A stretch of 64,000 nucleotides of DNA, taken from Kistimonas sp964291485. Lineage in GTDB: Bacteria > Pseudomonadota > Gammaproteobacteria > Pseudomonadales > Endozoicomonadaceae. Of this stretch, positions 45,039-53,788 are shown piece by piece (positions within the stretch are counted from its first letter, which is position 1; each line of letters begins with the position of its first letter). The notes under the pieces were generated by a model, which was given only the letters and a program-made list of their open reading frames with translations, was not told the origin of the DNA and ran no database searches. The stretch spans positions 310,001-374,000 of the forward strand of contig OZ220224.1 of the NCBI GenBank assembly GCA_964291485.2. The letters are read 5' to 3'. A program made the position numbers and the translations under genes.

Positions 45039-46646
45039 ATGGCAGATTACCTGCTCAGTATTGATGTGGGAACGCGCAGCCTGAGGGCGGCGCTGGTATC
45101 GGTTACAGGAGGCATCATTGCGCAGTCTGTCATGCCGTTGGAGATTCACCGACCCGCAGCGCAACAGGCGGAACAGTCCAGCCAGAATATCTGGGCTCAG
45201 TTGATCAGTGCGGTTCGGCGGTTGATGGAAAGTAAACCTCATGTCGATCCCGGCCAGATACTTGGCATCGGTTTCGACAGCACTTACTCCATGCTGTTTC
45301 TTGATCAGGACGATCAACCGCTCTCCCTTTCTCAGGCTCACACACAGGCTTTTGATGTTCTGATGTGGTGCGATCACCGTGCCATGGCTGAAGCCGATAA
45401 GATCAGCGCATTACAGCGGGCGTCATCTTCGGAAAAGTCCGGCGGTCGTGTGACATCGGAAATGCCGATTTCCCGCTGCCTTTGGGTCTCCCAGCATCGT
45501 CCGGAACTCTGGCAGGTTACCGCGAATATCATAGAGTTATTTGACTTTCTGGTATTGAAATCGACGGGAGAACGGGTACGAAGCCCGTGTTCGTTCAGTA
45601 CCCGTGCGCGTCATCTACCTACGGAGGATATGGGCATCGGTATTAGCGAACGTACGGAGGGACCGGATTTACCCCATGGCGCAGCGGTAGGCAAAGGATT
45701 ACTGGCAGATGTTGCCCATCAGATGGGATTGCTGCCAGGAACGTCGGTAAGTACCAGTACTGTCGATGGTTATGCCGGCACGCTGGCAGTATTGGGAGCT
45801 GGGCTGAAAGGGCAGGCTCCACCAGAACTGGAACACGGCTTGTCTTCTCGTATCAGTATGGTTGTGGGAACGTCGAGTATTTACCAGTGTTTTTCGTCTA
45901 AGACAGAATCCATACCGGGTATTTGGGGGCCTTGGGATAATGGCGATATGCAAGGCCTCAATACCTATACCTGTGGACAAAATGCCTTAGGCGCCTTGCT
46001 CGATCATTTGTCCTTCAGTCACCCGGCAGCGGCTGAGGTTGACCGGCTGGCGGAGCAGGAAGGAACCAATATTTATGATTACCTGGAAAGGCGGCTGGTC
46101 CAGTTGGCAAAGGACCAGCCAACCGCAACACTGACGCAGTCTTTGCATATCTTGCCATTTTTTGCCGGGAATCGATGCCCAATCGGGGATTGTCATCTTA
46201 CCGGTATGCTCTCTGGTCTTGGGATGGACAGTGGCCCAGATGATATGGCTCTCTTGTATCTCGCGACGATTCAGGCACTGGCTCTGGAAGCACGCCATGC
46301 GCTGGAATGCCTTATACACGCGGGATTGCCCCTTGAGACCCTGATGCCCGCCGGTGGTCTGACGAAGAATCGATTATTCATGCAGGAACATATCAATGCA
46401 TTAGGTTTCCCAGCCATCCTGAACCAGGAGCAAAATCCGATGCCCCTGGGGGCTGCAATGCTGACGGCAGTAGCCGCTGGCATTTATCCCGATATTCGCA
46501 GTGCGATGGTAGGCATGAGTCAGGTTGGAAAAACACTTAAACCTGATGCTGACTTGCGCGCGTTTTACAACCGGAAATATCGCGTTTACCAGGAGATGCA
46601 TCAAGATCAGAACAAGTACCGTGCTCTAATGGATGCAGGGGAGTGA
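45039..46646 (+). CDS. FGGY-family pentulose kinase (D-ribulokinase-like)
   Basis: This 535-residue sugar kinase has the actin-like ATPase fold in two FGGY domains. The phosphate-1 loop is SIDVGTRSLRAAL, GIGFDSTYSMLFLD and VLMWCDHRAMAEADKI are the substrate-side motifs of the ribulokinase-like (TIGR01315) group, VVGTSSIYQCF is phosphate-2, and PAGGLTKNRLFMQ is the adenosine motif. The likely substrate is D-ribulose or another pentulose. GGGAG lies five bases before the ATG at 45039; the frame extends to 44886 but overlaps yjbQ. No transporter or dehydrogenase partner is next to it. Confidence 0.85.
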   Translation: MADYLLSIDVGTRSLRAALVSVTGGIIAQSVMPLEIHRPAAQQAEQSSQNIWAQLISAVRRLMESKPHVDPGQILGIGFDSTYSMLFLDQDDQPLSLSQAHTQAFDVLMWCDHRAMAEADKISALQRASSSEKSGGRVTSEMPISRCLWVSQHRPELWQVTANIIELFDFLVLKSTGERVRSPCSFSTRARHLPTEDMGIGISERTEGPDLPHGAAVGKGLLADVAHQMGLLPGTSVSTSTVDGYAGTLAVLGAGLKGQAPPELEHGLSSRISMVVGTSSIYQCFSSKTESIPGIWGPWDNGDMQGLNTYTCGQNALGALLDHLSFSHPAAAEVDRLAEQEGTNIYDYLERRLVQLAKDQPTATLTQSLHILPFFAGNRCPIGDCHLTGMLSGLGMDSGPDDMALLYLATIQALALEARHALECLIHAGLPLETLMPAGGLTKNRLFMQEHINALGFPAILNQEQNPMPLGAAMLTAVAAGIYPDIRSAMVGMSQVGKTLKPDADLRAFYNRKYRVYQEMHQDQNKYRALMDAGE

Positions 46647-46697
46647 TGTCTGGAAAAGGATAATTCTGTTCCCGGTAGGTTGATGGTATGACATTTT

Positions 46698-46714
46698 ATT
46701 CGAATAAGTAGAAT
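46698..46714. promoter_or_regulatory. ATTCGA-type motif upstream of doxX
   Basis: ATTCGAATAAGTAGAAT lies about 110 bases before the doxX start and includes the palindrome TTATTCGAATAA; a further ATTCGATTTAATGG is at 46741. A related sequence, ATTCGAAATAATGAAAT, precedes the pirin gene. These may be sites for the LysR-type regulator of the cluster. Confidence 0.35.
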
Positions 46715-46824
46715 AAGTTCTGCGCTTTTATGTAATTTTCATTCGATTTAATGGCGTTAAACTAACTCCTGAAAGCATCAAATAACAACCAGATTAAAGT
46801 TGAACAAATAAAGGGAGCACAGCC

Positions 46825-47253
46825 ATGACAACCCAAACCTTGCTGAATACTGCAGAAACCGGCAACACCGCAAAACTGACTGCCATCGTTGATCTTCTCG
46901 GGCGTGTAGGCCTGGCAGTGATTTTTCTGCTGGCCGGTATGAACAAAATCCAGTATTACGATGCCAATGCCCAGTTCCTGGCCAGCGGTGGTTTGCCGGC
47001 TGAATTGCTGCCACTGGTCATTGCCTTTGAATTAATCGGTGCCATATTGCTGGTAGTGGGTTACCAGACCCGTCTTGCGGCACTGGCATTCGCTGGCTTC
47101 AGTGTGGTGACGGCACTGCTCTATCACAACAACTTGGCTGACCAGATGCAGTTCCTGCTGTTCTTCAAGAATATCGCCATGGCGGGTGGTTTCCTGGTGC
47201 TGGCAGCCCATGGTGCTGGTGATTTCAGCATTGACGCCAAGCGTCGCAAGTAA
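46825..47253 (+). CDS. DoxX-family membrane protein (YqjF-like)
   Basis: This 142-residue protein has four hydrophobic segments and the DoxX pattern (LGRVGLAVIFLLAGMNKI near residue 30, then FELIGAILLVVGYQTRLAA). DoxX proteins are small quinone- or thiol-redox-linked membrane proteins. E. coli yqjF, in the same position next to the glutathionyl-hydroquinone reductase gene yqjG, is the best comparison. AAGGGAGCACAGCC gives a strong ribosome site. It lies 76 bases before the yqjG-like gene. Confidence 0.88.
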   Translation: MTTQTLLNTAETGNTAKLTAIVDLLGRVGLAVIFLLAGMNKIQYYDANAQFLASGGLPAELLPLVIAFELIGAILLVVGYQTRLAALAFAGFSVVTALLYHNNLADQMQFLLFFKNIAMAGGFLVLAAHGAGDFSIDAKRRK

Positions 47254-47329
47254 CAGGCAATACAAAACCTTCAGTGACGGGCTGGCCTGCGTCAGTCTGT
47301 GAATCAGGTCAGAAAGTGGGGTATTCAGT

Positions 47330-48310
47330 ATGGGCTTACTGGTCAACGGACAATGGCACGATCAATGGTACGACACGGAAACAACGGATGGTGCGTTTAA
47401 ACGTGAGAGCGCCCAGTTGCGCAACTGGGTGACCCCGGATGGTCAGCCGGGACCTGGTGGCGAAGGTGGTTTCAAGGCAGAAAGCGATCGATACCATCTG
47501 TATGTGTCACTGGCCTGTCCCTGGGCGCATCGTACCCTGATCTTTCGCAAGTTGAAGGGACTGGAGCCGCACATCTCCGTTTCTGTAGTGAGTCCGGATA
47601 TGCTGGAAAAAGGCTGGTCATTCAAAACGGAAGAAGGCAGTACCGGCGATACGCTGCAGGGCTTTGAGTATCTTCATCAGGTGTATACAGCTAACAAACC
47701 GGATTACACCGGACGCGTTACGGTGCCGGTATTGTGGGACAAACAGCAGGGTCGCATTGTCAGTAATGAATCTGCCGAGATCATCCGGATGTTTAACAGC
47801 GCATTCAATGGGCTGACCGGTAACACAGATGATTATTATCCCGAAAACCTGGCTGCCGAGATTGATGCTGTTAATGAATGGATCTACGACAGCATAAATA
47901 ATGGTGTGTATCGCAGTGGATTTGCGACGACACAAACCGCGTATGAAGAAGCCTACAGCAAGCTTTTCAAGGCGCTCGACCAACTTGAGGACCGACTGTC
48001 TCAACAACGCTATCTCATGGGTGAAACCCTGACCGAGGCAGACTGGCGGTTATTCACAACGTTGATCCGGTTCGACGCGGTCTACCATGGCCATTTCAAA
48101 TGCAATCGCCAGCGGCTAGAGGATTTCCCCAATATCAGCCAGTATGTGCGGGAGCTGTATCAGTGGCCGGGGGTGGCCGAAACGGTGGATTTCCATCATA
48201 TCAAGCGCCATTACTACTTCAGCCACACCATGATCAATCCCACCCAGATAGTGCCGGTTGGGCCAGTGATTGATTACAATCGTCCACATGACAGAGGGCG
48301 GCTGTCGTAG
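47330..48310 (+). CDS. yqjG: Glutathionyl-hydroquinone reductase (YqjG, Xi-class GST)
   Basis: This cytosolic enzyme uses glutathione to reduce glutathionyl-hydroquinones. The 326 residues have the Xi-class hallmark YVSLACPWAHRTL, in which the Cys of CPWAHR is the catalytic thiol, plus the long N-terminal segment and VPVLWDKQQGRIVSNESAEI (glutathione-binding). The C-terminal helical domain has DWRLFTTLIRFDAVYHGHFKCN, specific to this class. It is downstream of the doxX gene and a terminator follows. Confidence 0.93.
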   Translation: MGLLVNGQWHDQWYDTETTDGAFKRESAQLRNWVTPDGQPGPGGEGGFKAESDRYHLYVSLACPWAHRTLIFRKLKGLEPHISVSVVSPDMLEKGWSFKTEEGSTGDTLQGFEYLHQVYTANKPDYTGRVTVPVLWDKQQGRIVSNESAEIIRMFNSAFNGLTGNTDDYYPENLAAEIDAVNEWIYDSINNGVYRSGFATTQTAYEEAYSKLFKALDQLEDRLSQQRYLMGETLTEADWRLFTTLIRFDAVYHGHFKCNRQRLEDFPNISQYVRELYQWPGVAETVDFHHIKRHYYFSHTMINPTQIVPVGPVIDYNRPHDRGRLS

Positions 48311-48336
48311 ATCGACTGCATGAATGCAGACAATAG

Positions 48337-48366
48337 CGGTGAGAGCCTACCCTCTCGCCGTTTTTT
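48337..48366 (+). terminator. Intrinsic terminator after the hydroquinone reductase gene
   Basis: CGGTGAGAG pairs with CTCTCGCCG (one G-T pair), loop six bases, followed by six T. Confidence 0.8.
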
Positions 48367-48370
48367 ATGT

Positions 48371-48387
48371 TTGCCAGATAATCTGGT
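48371..48387. promoter_or_regulatory. Palindromic site TTGCCAGATAATCTGGT (copy 2)
   Basis: Identical over 17 bases to the site at 13067-13083. It lies 40 bases upstream of the LysR-type regulator start, a usual place for an autoregulatory operator, and just after the preceding terminator. Confidence 0.5.
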
Positions 48388-48426
48388 GTCAGGAAATCGT
48401 GAAAATAGCCAACAGGTGGAACTGGC

Positions 48427-49320
48427 ATGTTAAAAACAACACTTGAGCAGTGGCGGATGTTCAAGGCTGTCGTGGATCATGGCGGTTTCAGCCAGGCCTC
48501 GCAGGCAGTGCATAAAAGTCAGTCGACCATTCATCACGCTGTACATCGGCTGGAAGATGCCCTGGGTGTCCAGCTGCTGGAGGTCAAGGGACGCAAGGCT
48601 GAACTGACGGCCGCCGGTGAACTGATGTTACGCCGCGCTAATTATCTTCTGGAAGAAGCCATGAAGGTTGAGGCGGTGGCTGGCACCCTGAGTGCCGGTG
48701 TGGAAACCAGCCTGAACATCGCCGTGGATGGCGCTTTTCCACAGGAAGTGCTGTACAACGTGCTGAATGCTGTTTCTGCGCAGTATCCCCTGTTGCGCAT
48801 TGAATTGATGGAAACCATTCTGTCCGGTGCCAATGAGCTAGTGGAGCAGGGCAAGGCAGATATCGCATTGACGCCCCTGTTCATACCGGATGGCCTGAAT
48901 GAAGAGATCTGCCGGATTACCTTTGTCGCTGTCGCCAACCCCAACCATGCCCTGCATCATCAGGAACGAGAACTGACCTATGAAGACCTGAAGGCACACC
49001 GGCAGATTGTCATTCGGGATTCCGCGCTGGATACCCGCATTGATGCCGGCTGGTTAGGGGCAGAACAACGCTGGACCGTCAGCCATATGGGGACATCCAT
49101 TGACCTGGTCAGCAAGGGATTCGGCTTTGCCTGGTTTCCGGAATCAACAATCGGCGAGTACCTGAAGGACGGACGACTCAAACCCCTGCCGCTTGAACAG
49201 GCTCAGCGCCGCAGTGCCAGTTTGTACCTGAACTTCCGTGATGCTGACCGGCTGGGTCCTGCAGCGCGTACGTTCCTGGGTGAATTACGTTATCAGACGC
49301 AGGATCTGATCGTTGATTGA
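48427..49320 (+). CDS. LysR-type transcriptional regulator (YhaJ-like)
   Basis: This 297-residue regulator has the N-terminal LysR winged helix (about 5-64; GGFSQASQAVHKSQSTIHHAVHRLEDALG, shown here only as a region) and a periplasmic-binding-like effector domain (about 95-295). The context, next to doxX, yqjG and a pirin gene, matches YhaJ of E. coli, which controls yhaK and yqjF in response to quinone-like or nitroaromatic compounds. That it does the same here is inference from neighbours. A perfect palindrome lies 40 bases upstream. Confidence 0.85.
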   Translation: MLKTTLEQWRMFKAVVDHGGFSQASQAVHKSQSTIHHAVHRLEDALGVQLLEVKGRKAELTAAGELMLRRANYLLEEAMKVEAVAGTLSAGVETSLNIAVDGAFPQEVLYNVLNAVSAQYPLLRIELMETILSGANELVEQGKADIALTPLFIPDGLNEEICRITFVAVANPNHALHHQERELTYEDLKAHRQIVIRDSALDTRIDAGWLGAEQRWTVSHMGTSIDLVSKGFGFAWFPESTIGEYLKDGRLKPLPLEQAQRRSASLYLNFRDADRLGPAARTFLGELRYQTQDLIVD

Positions 49321-49332
49321 TGTCATGATTCC

Positions 49333-49349
49333 ATTCGAAATAATGAAAT
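49333..49349. promoter_or_regulatory. ATTCGA-type motif upstream of the pirin gene
   Basis: ATTCGAAATAATGAAAT shares 12 of 17 positions with the site upstream of doxX. It lies about 90 bases before the pirin start. Confidence 0.35.
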
Positions 49350-49439
49350 ATTAGGTGTCAAAAAGAGTAATTTTTTTTCGGTTTGTCATCGCTTTAAATC
49401 GCAGTTAGAGAGTGATTTAAATGACAGCGGAGGCAAACC

Positions 49440-50129
49440 ATGGATTACTTCAGACCTGCCGACAGCCGTGGCCACGAGCAGGCCGGCTGGCTCGACAGCC
49501 GCCATACGTTTTCATTTGGTTCTTACTATGATCCCCGGCATATGGGACTATCTGTCCTGCGCGTGATCAATGACGATACCGTCGCTCCCGGCGCCGGCTT
49601 TGATACCCACGGCCACTGGGATATGGAAATCATTTCCTATGTGATGGAAGGCGCGATTGAACATCAGGATAGCCTTGGAAACCGCTTCGTTGTACCTGCC
49701 GGTGAAGTCCAGAGAATGAGCGCTGGCAGCGGCATCCTTCATTCCGAATACAATGTGTCCGGTACCGAGAATCTCCGGTTTCTGCAAATCTGGATAAAGC
49801 CCAATGTGCAGGGCATCAAACCCAGTTATCAGCAGGCAAAAATTGAACAGACCGGGCAGCTGACGCCGCTGGTAACGCCGGATGGTCGCTCCGGCTCATT
49901 GCATATTCATCAGGATGCGAGTCTGTATCGGCTGCGGCTGGTAGCGGGTGAGTCAAAGACGCTGGAGGCAGGATCGCGTCAGGGGTATTTGCAGGTTATC
50001 AGTGGGCGTGCGACGTCTGCAAACACGGTGCTGCAGGCTGGCGATGGTGCTGGTGTGGTTGCGTCTGAAACTTTAACGGTTGTTGCTGAAGACGGCGGTT
50101 TCGAAGCGCTATGGTTTGATTTGCCGTAG
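49440..50129 (+). CDS. Pirin-family protein (YhaK-like)
   Basis: This 229-residue bicupin matches bacterial pirins. The metal ligands of the N-terminal cupin are seen in FDTHGHWDMEIISYVMEG and IEHQDSLGN, and AGEVQRMSAGSGILHSEYN is the conserved second box. The start, MDYFRPADSRGHEQAGWLDSRHTFSFG in type, is shared with YhaK of E. coli, a redox-sensitive pirin. Some pirins have quercetinase activity. CGGAGGCAAACC precedes the ATG. It ends the yqjF-yqjG-yhaJ-yhaK-like group. Confidence 0.9.
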   Translation: MDYFRPADSRGHEQAGWLDSRHTFSFGSYYDPRHMGLSVLRVINDDTVAPGAGFDTHGHWDMEIISYVMEGAIEHQDSLGNRFVVPAGEVQRMSAGSGILHSEYNVSGTENLRFLQIWIKPNVQGIKPSYQQAKIEQTGQLTPLVTPDGRSGSLHIHQDASLYRLRLVAGESKTLEAGSRQGYLQVISGRATSANTVLQAGDGAGVVASETLTVVAEDGGFEALWFDLP

Positions 50130-50144
50130 AGGCATTCTGCGGTA

Positions 50145-51443
50145 TCAAATCAGCGTCAGCTTATCCAGCACGACCTGCCAGCCGGCCGGTTCCCACATGT
50201 ATTTATCGAACTTGTGAAGATCTTCGGCGGGGCGAAGCGTCAACAGCGGTTCGCCTGATGATTTCTTCATCGGCAGGCTAAGCGCGTGTTCATTGCGGAT
50301 GATCTTGCGGAAAAATTCACGGAATAGCTGGTAGGCAAAACCGTATTTTTGCAATTGTTGTGGTGAGACATCGGTCCTCGCCATACCCCGCAGGTAGGAA
50401 TAGGCAAAGTAGTGCAGCCGGGCGGAAAGCGCGCTGAGTTCCTGTTGGTACATAAGCACATAGATATTGGCAATCAGACTTGGGATGCCGCCTACGAGTC
50501 CAGCACCAATGGCAGTGTTGGGGATAAGGTTGCTGATCATCTGGAAGACCTGGTTAGCCGCTTTGGCCCCTTTGATCCGGATGATACTGTTACAGAGTCC
50601 TTTTATTTCCGGAAAATCCGTACCAATCCGGTTACCGATTTTCCGGAATTCATGAATATGACGCAGTGTTCTTGCTTCGGCATGGCCGTGTTTAATGGTG
50701 GCAAGTACATTAACCTGGGTGACTGTGGAAAAGGCCGTGCCGGTTAGCGTGACCGCAGAGCCCAAAATATCCTTTTTCTGGCGCCGTTTCAGATAAGCCA
50801 GCACATTGGGTGAGGCTTCATGCTGAATATCACGGAAAATGGAGGCTTCGAAGGAATCCTGGAAACCCATGCTGTCATTGAGTTCCAGTTCCAGCTGTAC
50901 GAGTGGATTTTTGAATATTTCCGGCTGGGAGCGTGCTGCGTTGATGTTGATAATGAAATCGTAAATGTCACCAATATAAGCACCGATCGGTAGCACATTC
51001 GCTTCCTGCAACAGACCATCGCCAGCAAACAAACTTTCCCAGTCCAGCTCCGGAAACGCCATCGAGCCGAAGCTGATATCCTCAGCAAAGGTGCTAAAAG
51101 TATTGCCGATCACATCATCTGCAATACCGCCCAGATTCGCGACAATATCGGGGGCGAAGTCATCACGGAAACCCGCAGCATCGGTGTTTTCAGCCAAGTG
51201 GCCGACTCGTTGCTTAAACTGCTGTGCTCTGGATGGCGACGGGATGTTAACCAGTGGCGCAGGTGACGCCGGAGTTTGATGGCGACTGAAGGCAGAACGT
51301 AGCCGCTTATGCACCTTGTGAGCCCCTCGACGCAACGCACTGCGCTGGGCAGACGTTGATCGGGTTGCCGGTGGTGATGTATTGGATAACTTATGGCAAA
51401 AGGTTCTGGCGATCTTCTGGGTAATTTTGAAGTGGGCTGACAT
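50145..51443 (-). CDS. Orphan protein (432 aa), function unknown
   Basis: I recognise no family. Residues 1-75 are basic and rich in Ser, Pro, Ala and Arg, without a signal peptide. The rest is mixed helical with two hydrophobic stretches, one near 230-250 (GSAVTLTGTAFSTVTQVNVL) and one near 318-340 (IGAGLVGGIPSLIANIYVLM), which could insert in a membrane. GGAG lies eight bases before the ATG, and codon use looks like that of a real gene. It is convergent with the pirin gene. A secreted or membrane-associated accessory protein is possible, but unsupported. Confidence 0.65.
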   Translation of the reverse strand: MSAHFKITQKIARTFCHKLSNTSPPATRSTSAQRSALRRGAHKVHKRLRSAFSRHQTPASPAPLVNIPSPSRAQQFKQRVGHLAENTDAAGFRDDFAPDIVANLGGIADDVIGNTFSTFAEDISFGSMAFPELDWESLFAGDGLLQEANVLPIGAYIGDIYDFIININAARSQPEIFKNPLVQLELELNDSMGFQDSFEASIFRDIQHEASPNVLAYLKRRQKKDILGSAVTLTGTAFSTVTQVNVLATIKHGHAEARTLRHIHEFRKIGNRIGTDFPEIKGLCNSIIRIKGAKAANQVFQMISNLIPNTAIGAGLVGGIPSLIANIYVLMYQQELSALSARLHYFAYSYLRGMARTDVSPQQLQKYGFAYQLFREFFRKIIRNEHALSLPMKKSSGEPLLTLRPAEDLHKFDKYMWEPAGWQVVLDKLTLI

Positions 51444-51540
51444 CGTCGTACTCCAGTATGAGAAGCACAGTGTATTGACGGCACTGCCTACCCTCTAAAA
51501 TAGAACGCCTTGGGCCGGTTGCAGCAACAAAGTGCAAATG

Positions 51541-51578
51541 CTGCCTGTTGCCATGAGATAAACAGGGCCAACAGGCAG
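51541..51578. other. Stem-loop downstream of the sodium:solute symporter gene
   Basis: CTGCCTGTTG and CAACAGGCAG form a perfect 10-bp stem with an 18-base loop, twelve bases after the symporter stop on the minus strand. No T-run follows on either strand. It could protect the 3' end of the mRNA. Confidence 0.4.
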
Positions 51579-51589
51579 TAATGCATTGC

Positions 51590-53044
51590 TCAGGGTTTGT
51601 GGAAAAAAGCCAGCATTCGGGTCCCCAGTTTTTGCAGGCGACCGGATAGTGTTTGTTGCTGTGAGACAGGGTGTCCCTTGAACAGGCCACTGCAGACAAA
51701 ACCCAGCAGGTTGGCCAGAATACCGATTACGACAGGATTATTGGCCCACACAGAACCCACATGTTGTAACTGACAGCCGATAATGGCCATCAGGCCAAAG
51801 GAAACGCCAAACCAGAAATCCCGTGCTGTTACTGAGAAACCACAAATCACTGCAACGAGGGGCACCAGTACGATGGGGCTCCAGAAGTTGTAGGCATACA
51901 CCAATACATCAATGACATTGTTGAACGAAAAGGCAAACACCAAGGCCAGAAGACCGACGATCAATGTTGTCAGGCGTGCCCATAGCAGGCTGTGACGCAT
52001 GGAAGATCCACTGCCTGAGAGTGGATTAATAATGTCATGAATGGCAGAAATGGCTGCTGCATTCAGAAAGCCTGATGCAGACGACATGATCACGGATACC
52101 AGGCCCACCACCACAATGCCCTTGATGCCCGGTGACAGCAGAATATTGATCAGGTAGGGAATCGACTGGTTCGGGTTAATGGAAGGGTTGATCAGGAGTG
52201 CAATCAGGCCAAGTCCGCCCACCAACAGGAAAAATGGTATCGACAGAAACCCGCTGGCAATGACAGCCCGCTTGGTTGTTTTAGATTGCTTGGCCATGAT
52301 AAGGCGCTGAATGTAGGGCGGTACCGTCGATTCACCAAACATGAAGGTCAGGAACAGCGGAATGAACATTACCCAGAAATGTGGAAGATCCAGCGGGTTG
52401 GTAAACCCAATGGGGGTTCTTTCCACAACTGCTGACCATCCACCGACGGTTTTCAAACCAATAAAGAACAATGCGGGCAAGGCTATAACAAGAATCACAA
52501 ATTGCAGAATATCGGTATAAACAACGGCCCGCATGCCACCGGCGGTGCAGTACATGATAATGATACCAAACCCCAGTAATACGCCGATCTTGGGATCAAT
52601 GGTAAAGAAAGATTCAATAATCTGCCCCATGGCATTGACCTGTGCTCCGAGAATCCCGGCACACACCAGGACGGCAAAAATGCCGGTCGTGATTTTTGCG
52701 GTTTTGCCATATTGTTTCCCAATGATATCGCCAACCGAATAACAATCACTGAAACGATCCATTTTGGGCGCCAGTATAAAACCGATGAACAGCTCTTTCA
52801 GGCTGAAACCCAATAAGGCAAAGGCATATATCATCCCCATGTTGAAGACCTTCTCGGCATTCCCCAAGGTGTAGCCGCCGCCGATAAAAGAGGCTGAGAG
52901 CGTGGCGAAGATTGCAAAGGTGCCAAAAGAACGCTGGCCAACAGCAAATTGACTGAAATTATTGAGGTTTCTGCTGGAGTAAATGCCAATAACAATATTC
53001 AGAATGATAAAGAAAATAATGATAGCGATATCCAAACCTGACAT
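51590..53044 (-). CDS. Sodium:solute symporter family protein (SSS)
   Basis: This 484-residue inner-membrane protein has about 13 hydrophobic segments. The family signature segments are SSRNLNNFSQFAVGQRSFG at the first loop, SFIGGGYTLGNAEKVFNMG, and MSSASGFLNAAAISAIHDII in the core helix that corresponds to the sodium-site region. The group includes PutP, PanF and ActP; the substrate is not clear here. GGAG lies seven bases before the ATG. The gene stands alone, with an AT-rich region upstream. Confidence 0.85.
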   Translation of the reverse strand: MSGLDIAIIIFFIILNIVIGIYSSRNLNNFSQFAVGQRSFGTFAIFATLSASFIGGGYTLGNAEKVFNMGMIYAFALLGFSLKELFIGFILAPKMDRFSDCYSVGDIIGKQYGKTAKITTGIFAVLVCAGILGAQVNAMGQIIESFFTIDPKIGVLLGFGIIIMYCTAGGMRAVVYTDILQFVILVIALPALFFIGLKTVGGWSAVVERTPIGFTNPLDLPHFWVMFIPLFLTFMFGESTVPPYIQRLIMAKQSKTTKRAVIASGFLSIPFFLLVGGLGLIALLINPSINPNQSIPYLINILLSPGIKGIVVVGLVSVIMSSASGFLNAAAISAIHDIINPLSGSGSSMRHSLLWARLTTLIVGLLALVFAFSFNNVIDVLVYAYNFWSPIVLVPLVAVICGFSVTARDFWFGVSFGLMAIIGCQLQHVGSVWANNPVVIGILANLLGFVCSGLFKGHPVSQQQTLSGRLQKLGTRMLAFFHKP

Positions 53045-53788
53045 TGTTTACTCCAGAGGATGAATGCTATTACATGATGATGAGCTTGGTCAGGTAAGGT
53101 AGACCAGTAATATCGAAGCGTCTAAAAATACGCATTGACTGGATGAAAGCAGATTTTTATAGAATGCTTGAAAATTAAATGCGGTTTTTTGTTCTAAATA
53201 TGAATATTTTTTTATGTATAACTTTTAACGAGTCATTTTTATATTCATGTATATGTAATGGTTGTTTTTTATTGGTATAGAAACTTTATAGGTCTAATTT
53301 TCGAAAATTTTATAATGTCTCTAAGTTGGTTTTATGCTTTCACCCTATCGATGAGAAGAGATTTGCTTGTAGGACGAATGTTCTTTTTTAGATTTTTCAA
53401 AGATATCTACAAAGATAATATAAGGGGTCATGTTTATAGATAATAAAACCGAGCCTTTATTTTTACTTTTGTATACTTAATCTCAGAAATGATTACTTGT
53501 TTAGTGTGAATAAGTTCTTTGGATAAAATTCGTCCCTCTTATAAGGAGGTTTTTGATTCGAATGGGTCATTTACTATTTTGTTTCGCGCAGAGTGTGAAT
53601 AATGAAATGTAGTTAATTAAGTGGACGAGTGTTAGAGGGCTGATGCCTATTACCATTGTTATCAATGCGATGATAATAATGCTGTGACGTGTTATGCCAA
53701 TAACCAGATTGCTGTGTCTGGTTAAAATTCCAGTAAAAAAATGCCTGTTTGTCAAGGATAAGTATTAAGTTATTAAAGGATTATCTAT
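53045..53788. other. AT-rich intergenic region upstream of the reb locus
   Basis: This 744-base region between the symporter gene and rebB has clearly lower GC than its neighbours. It should hold both promoters. A 61-codon open frame (53258-53443) has no ribosome site and a composition expected of AT-rich noncoding DNA. A perfect AAGGAGG at 53543-53549 precedes a 16-codon frame (53562-53612). I see no repeat or tRNA. Confidence 0.5.
53562..53612 (+). CDS. Possible 16-residue small ORF with a strong ribosome site
   Basis: ATG at 53562 opens a short frame (MGHLLFCFAQSVNNEM) that ends at 53612. AAGGAGG lies 12 bases upstream, a little far for best initiation; a TTG in the same frame at 53553 is only a few bases from it. 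It precedes rebB by about 175 bases. Without expression data this is only a candidate. Confidence 0.2.
   Translation: MGHLLFCFAQSVNNEM

Noticed and set aside
53258..53443. 61-codon open frame in the AT-rich gap before rebB
   Set aside because: No ribosome site, extreme Phe/Tyr/Arg content from AT-rich DNA, and no neighbour logic.
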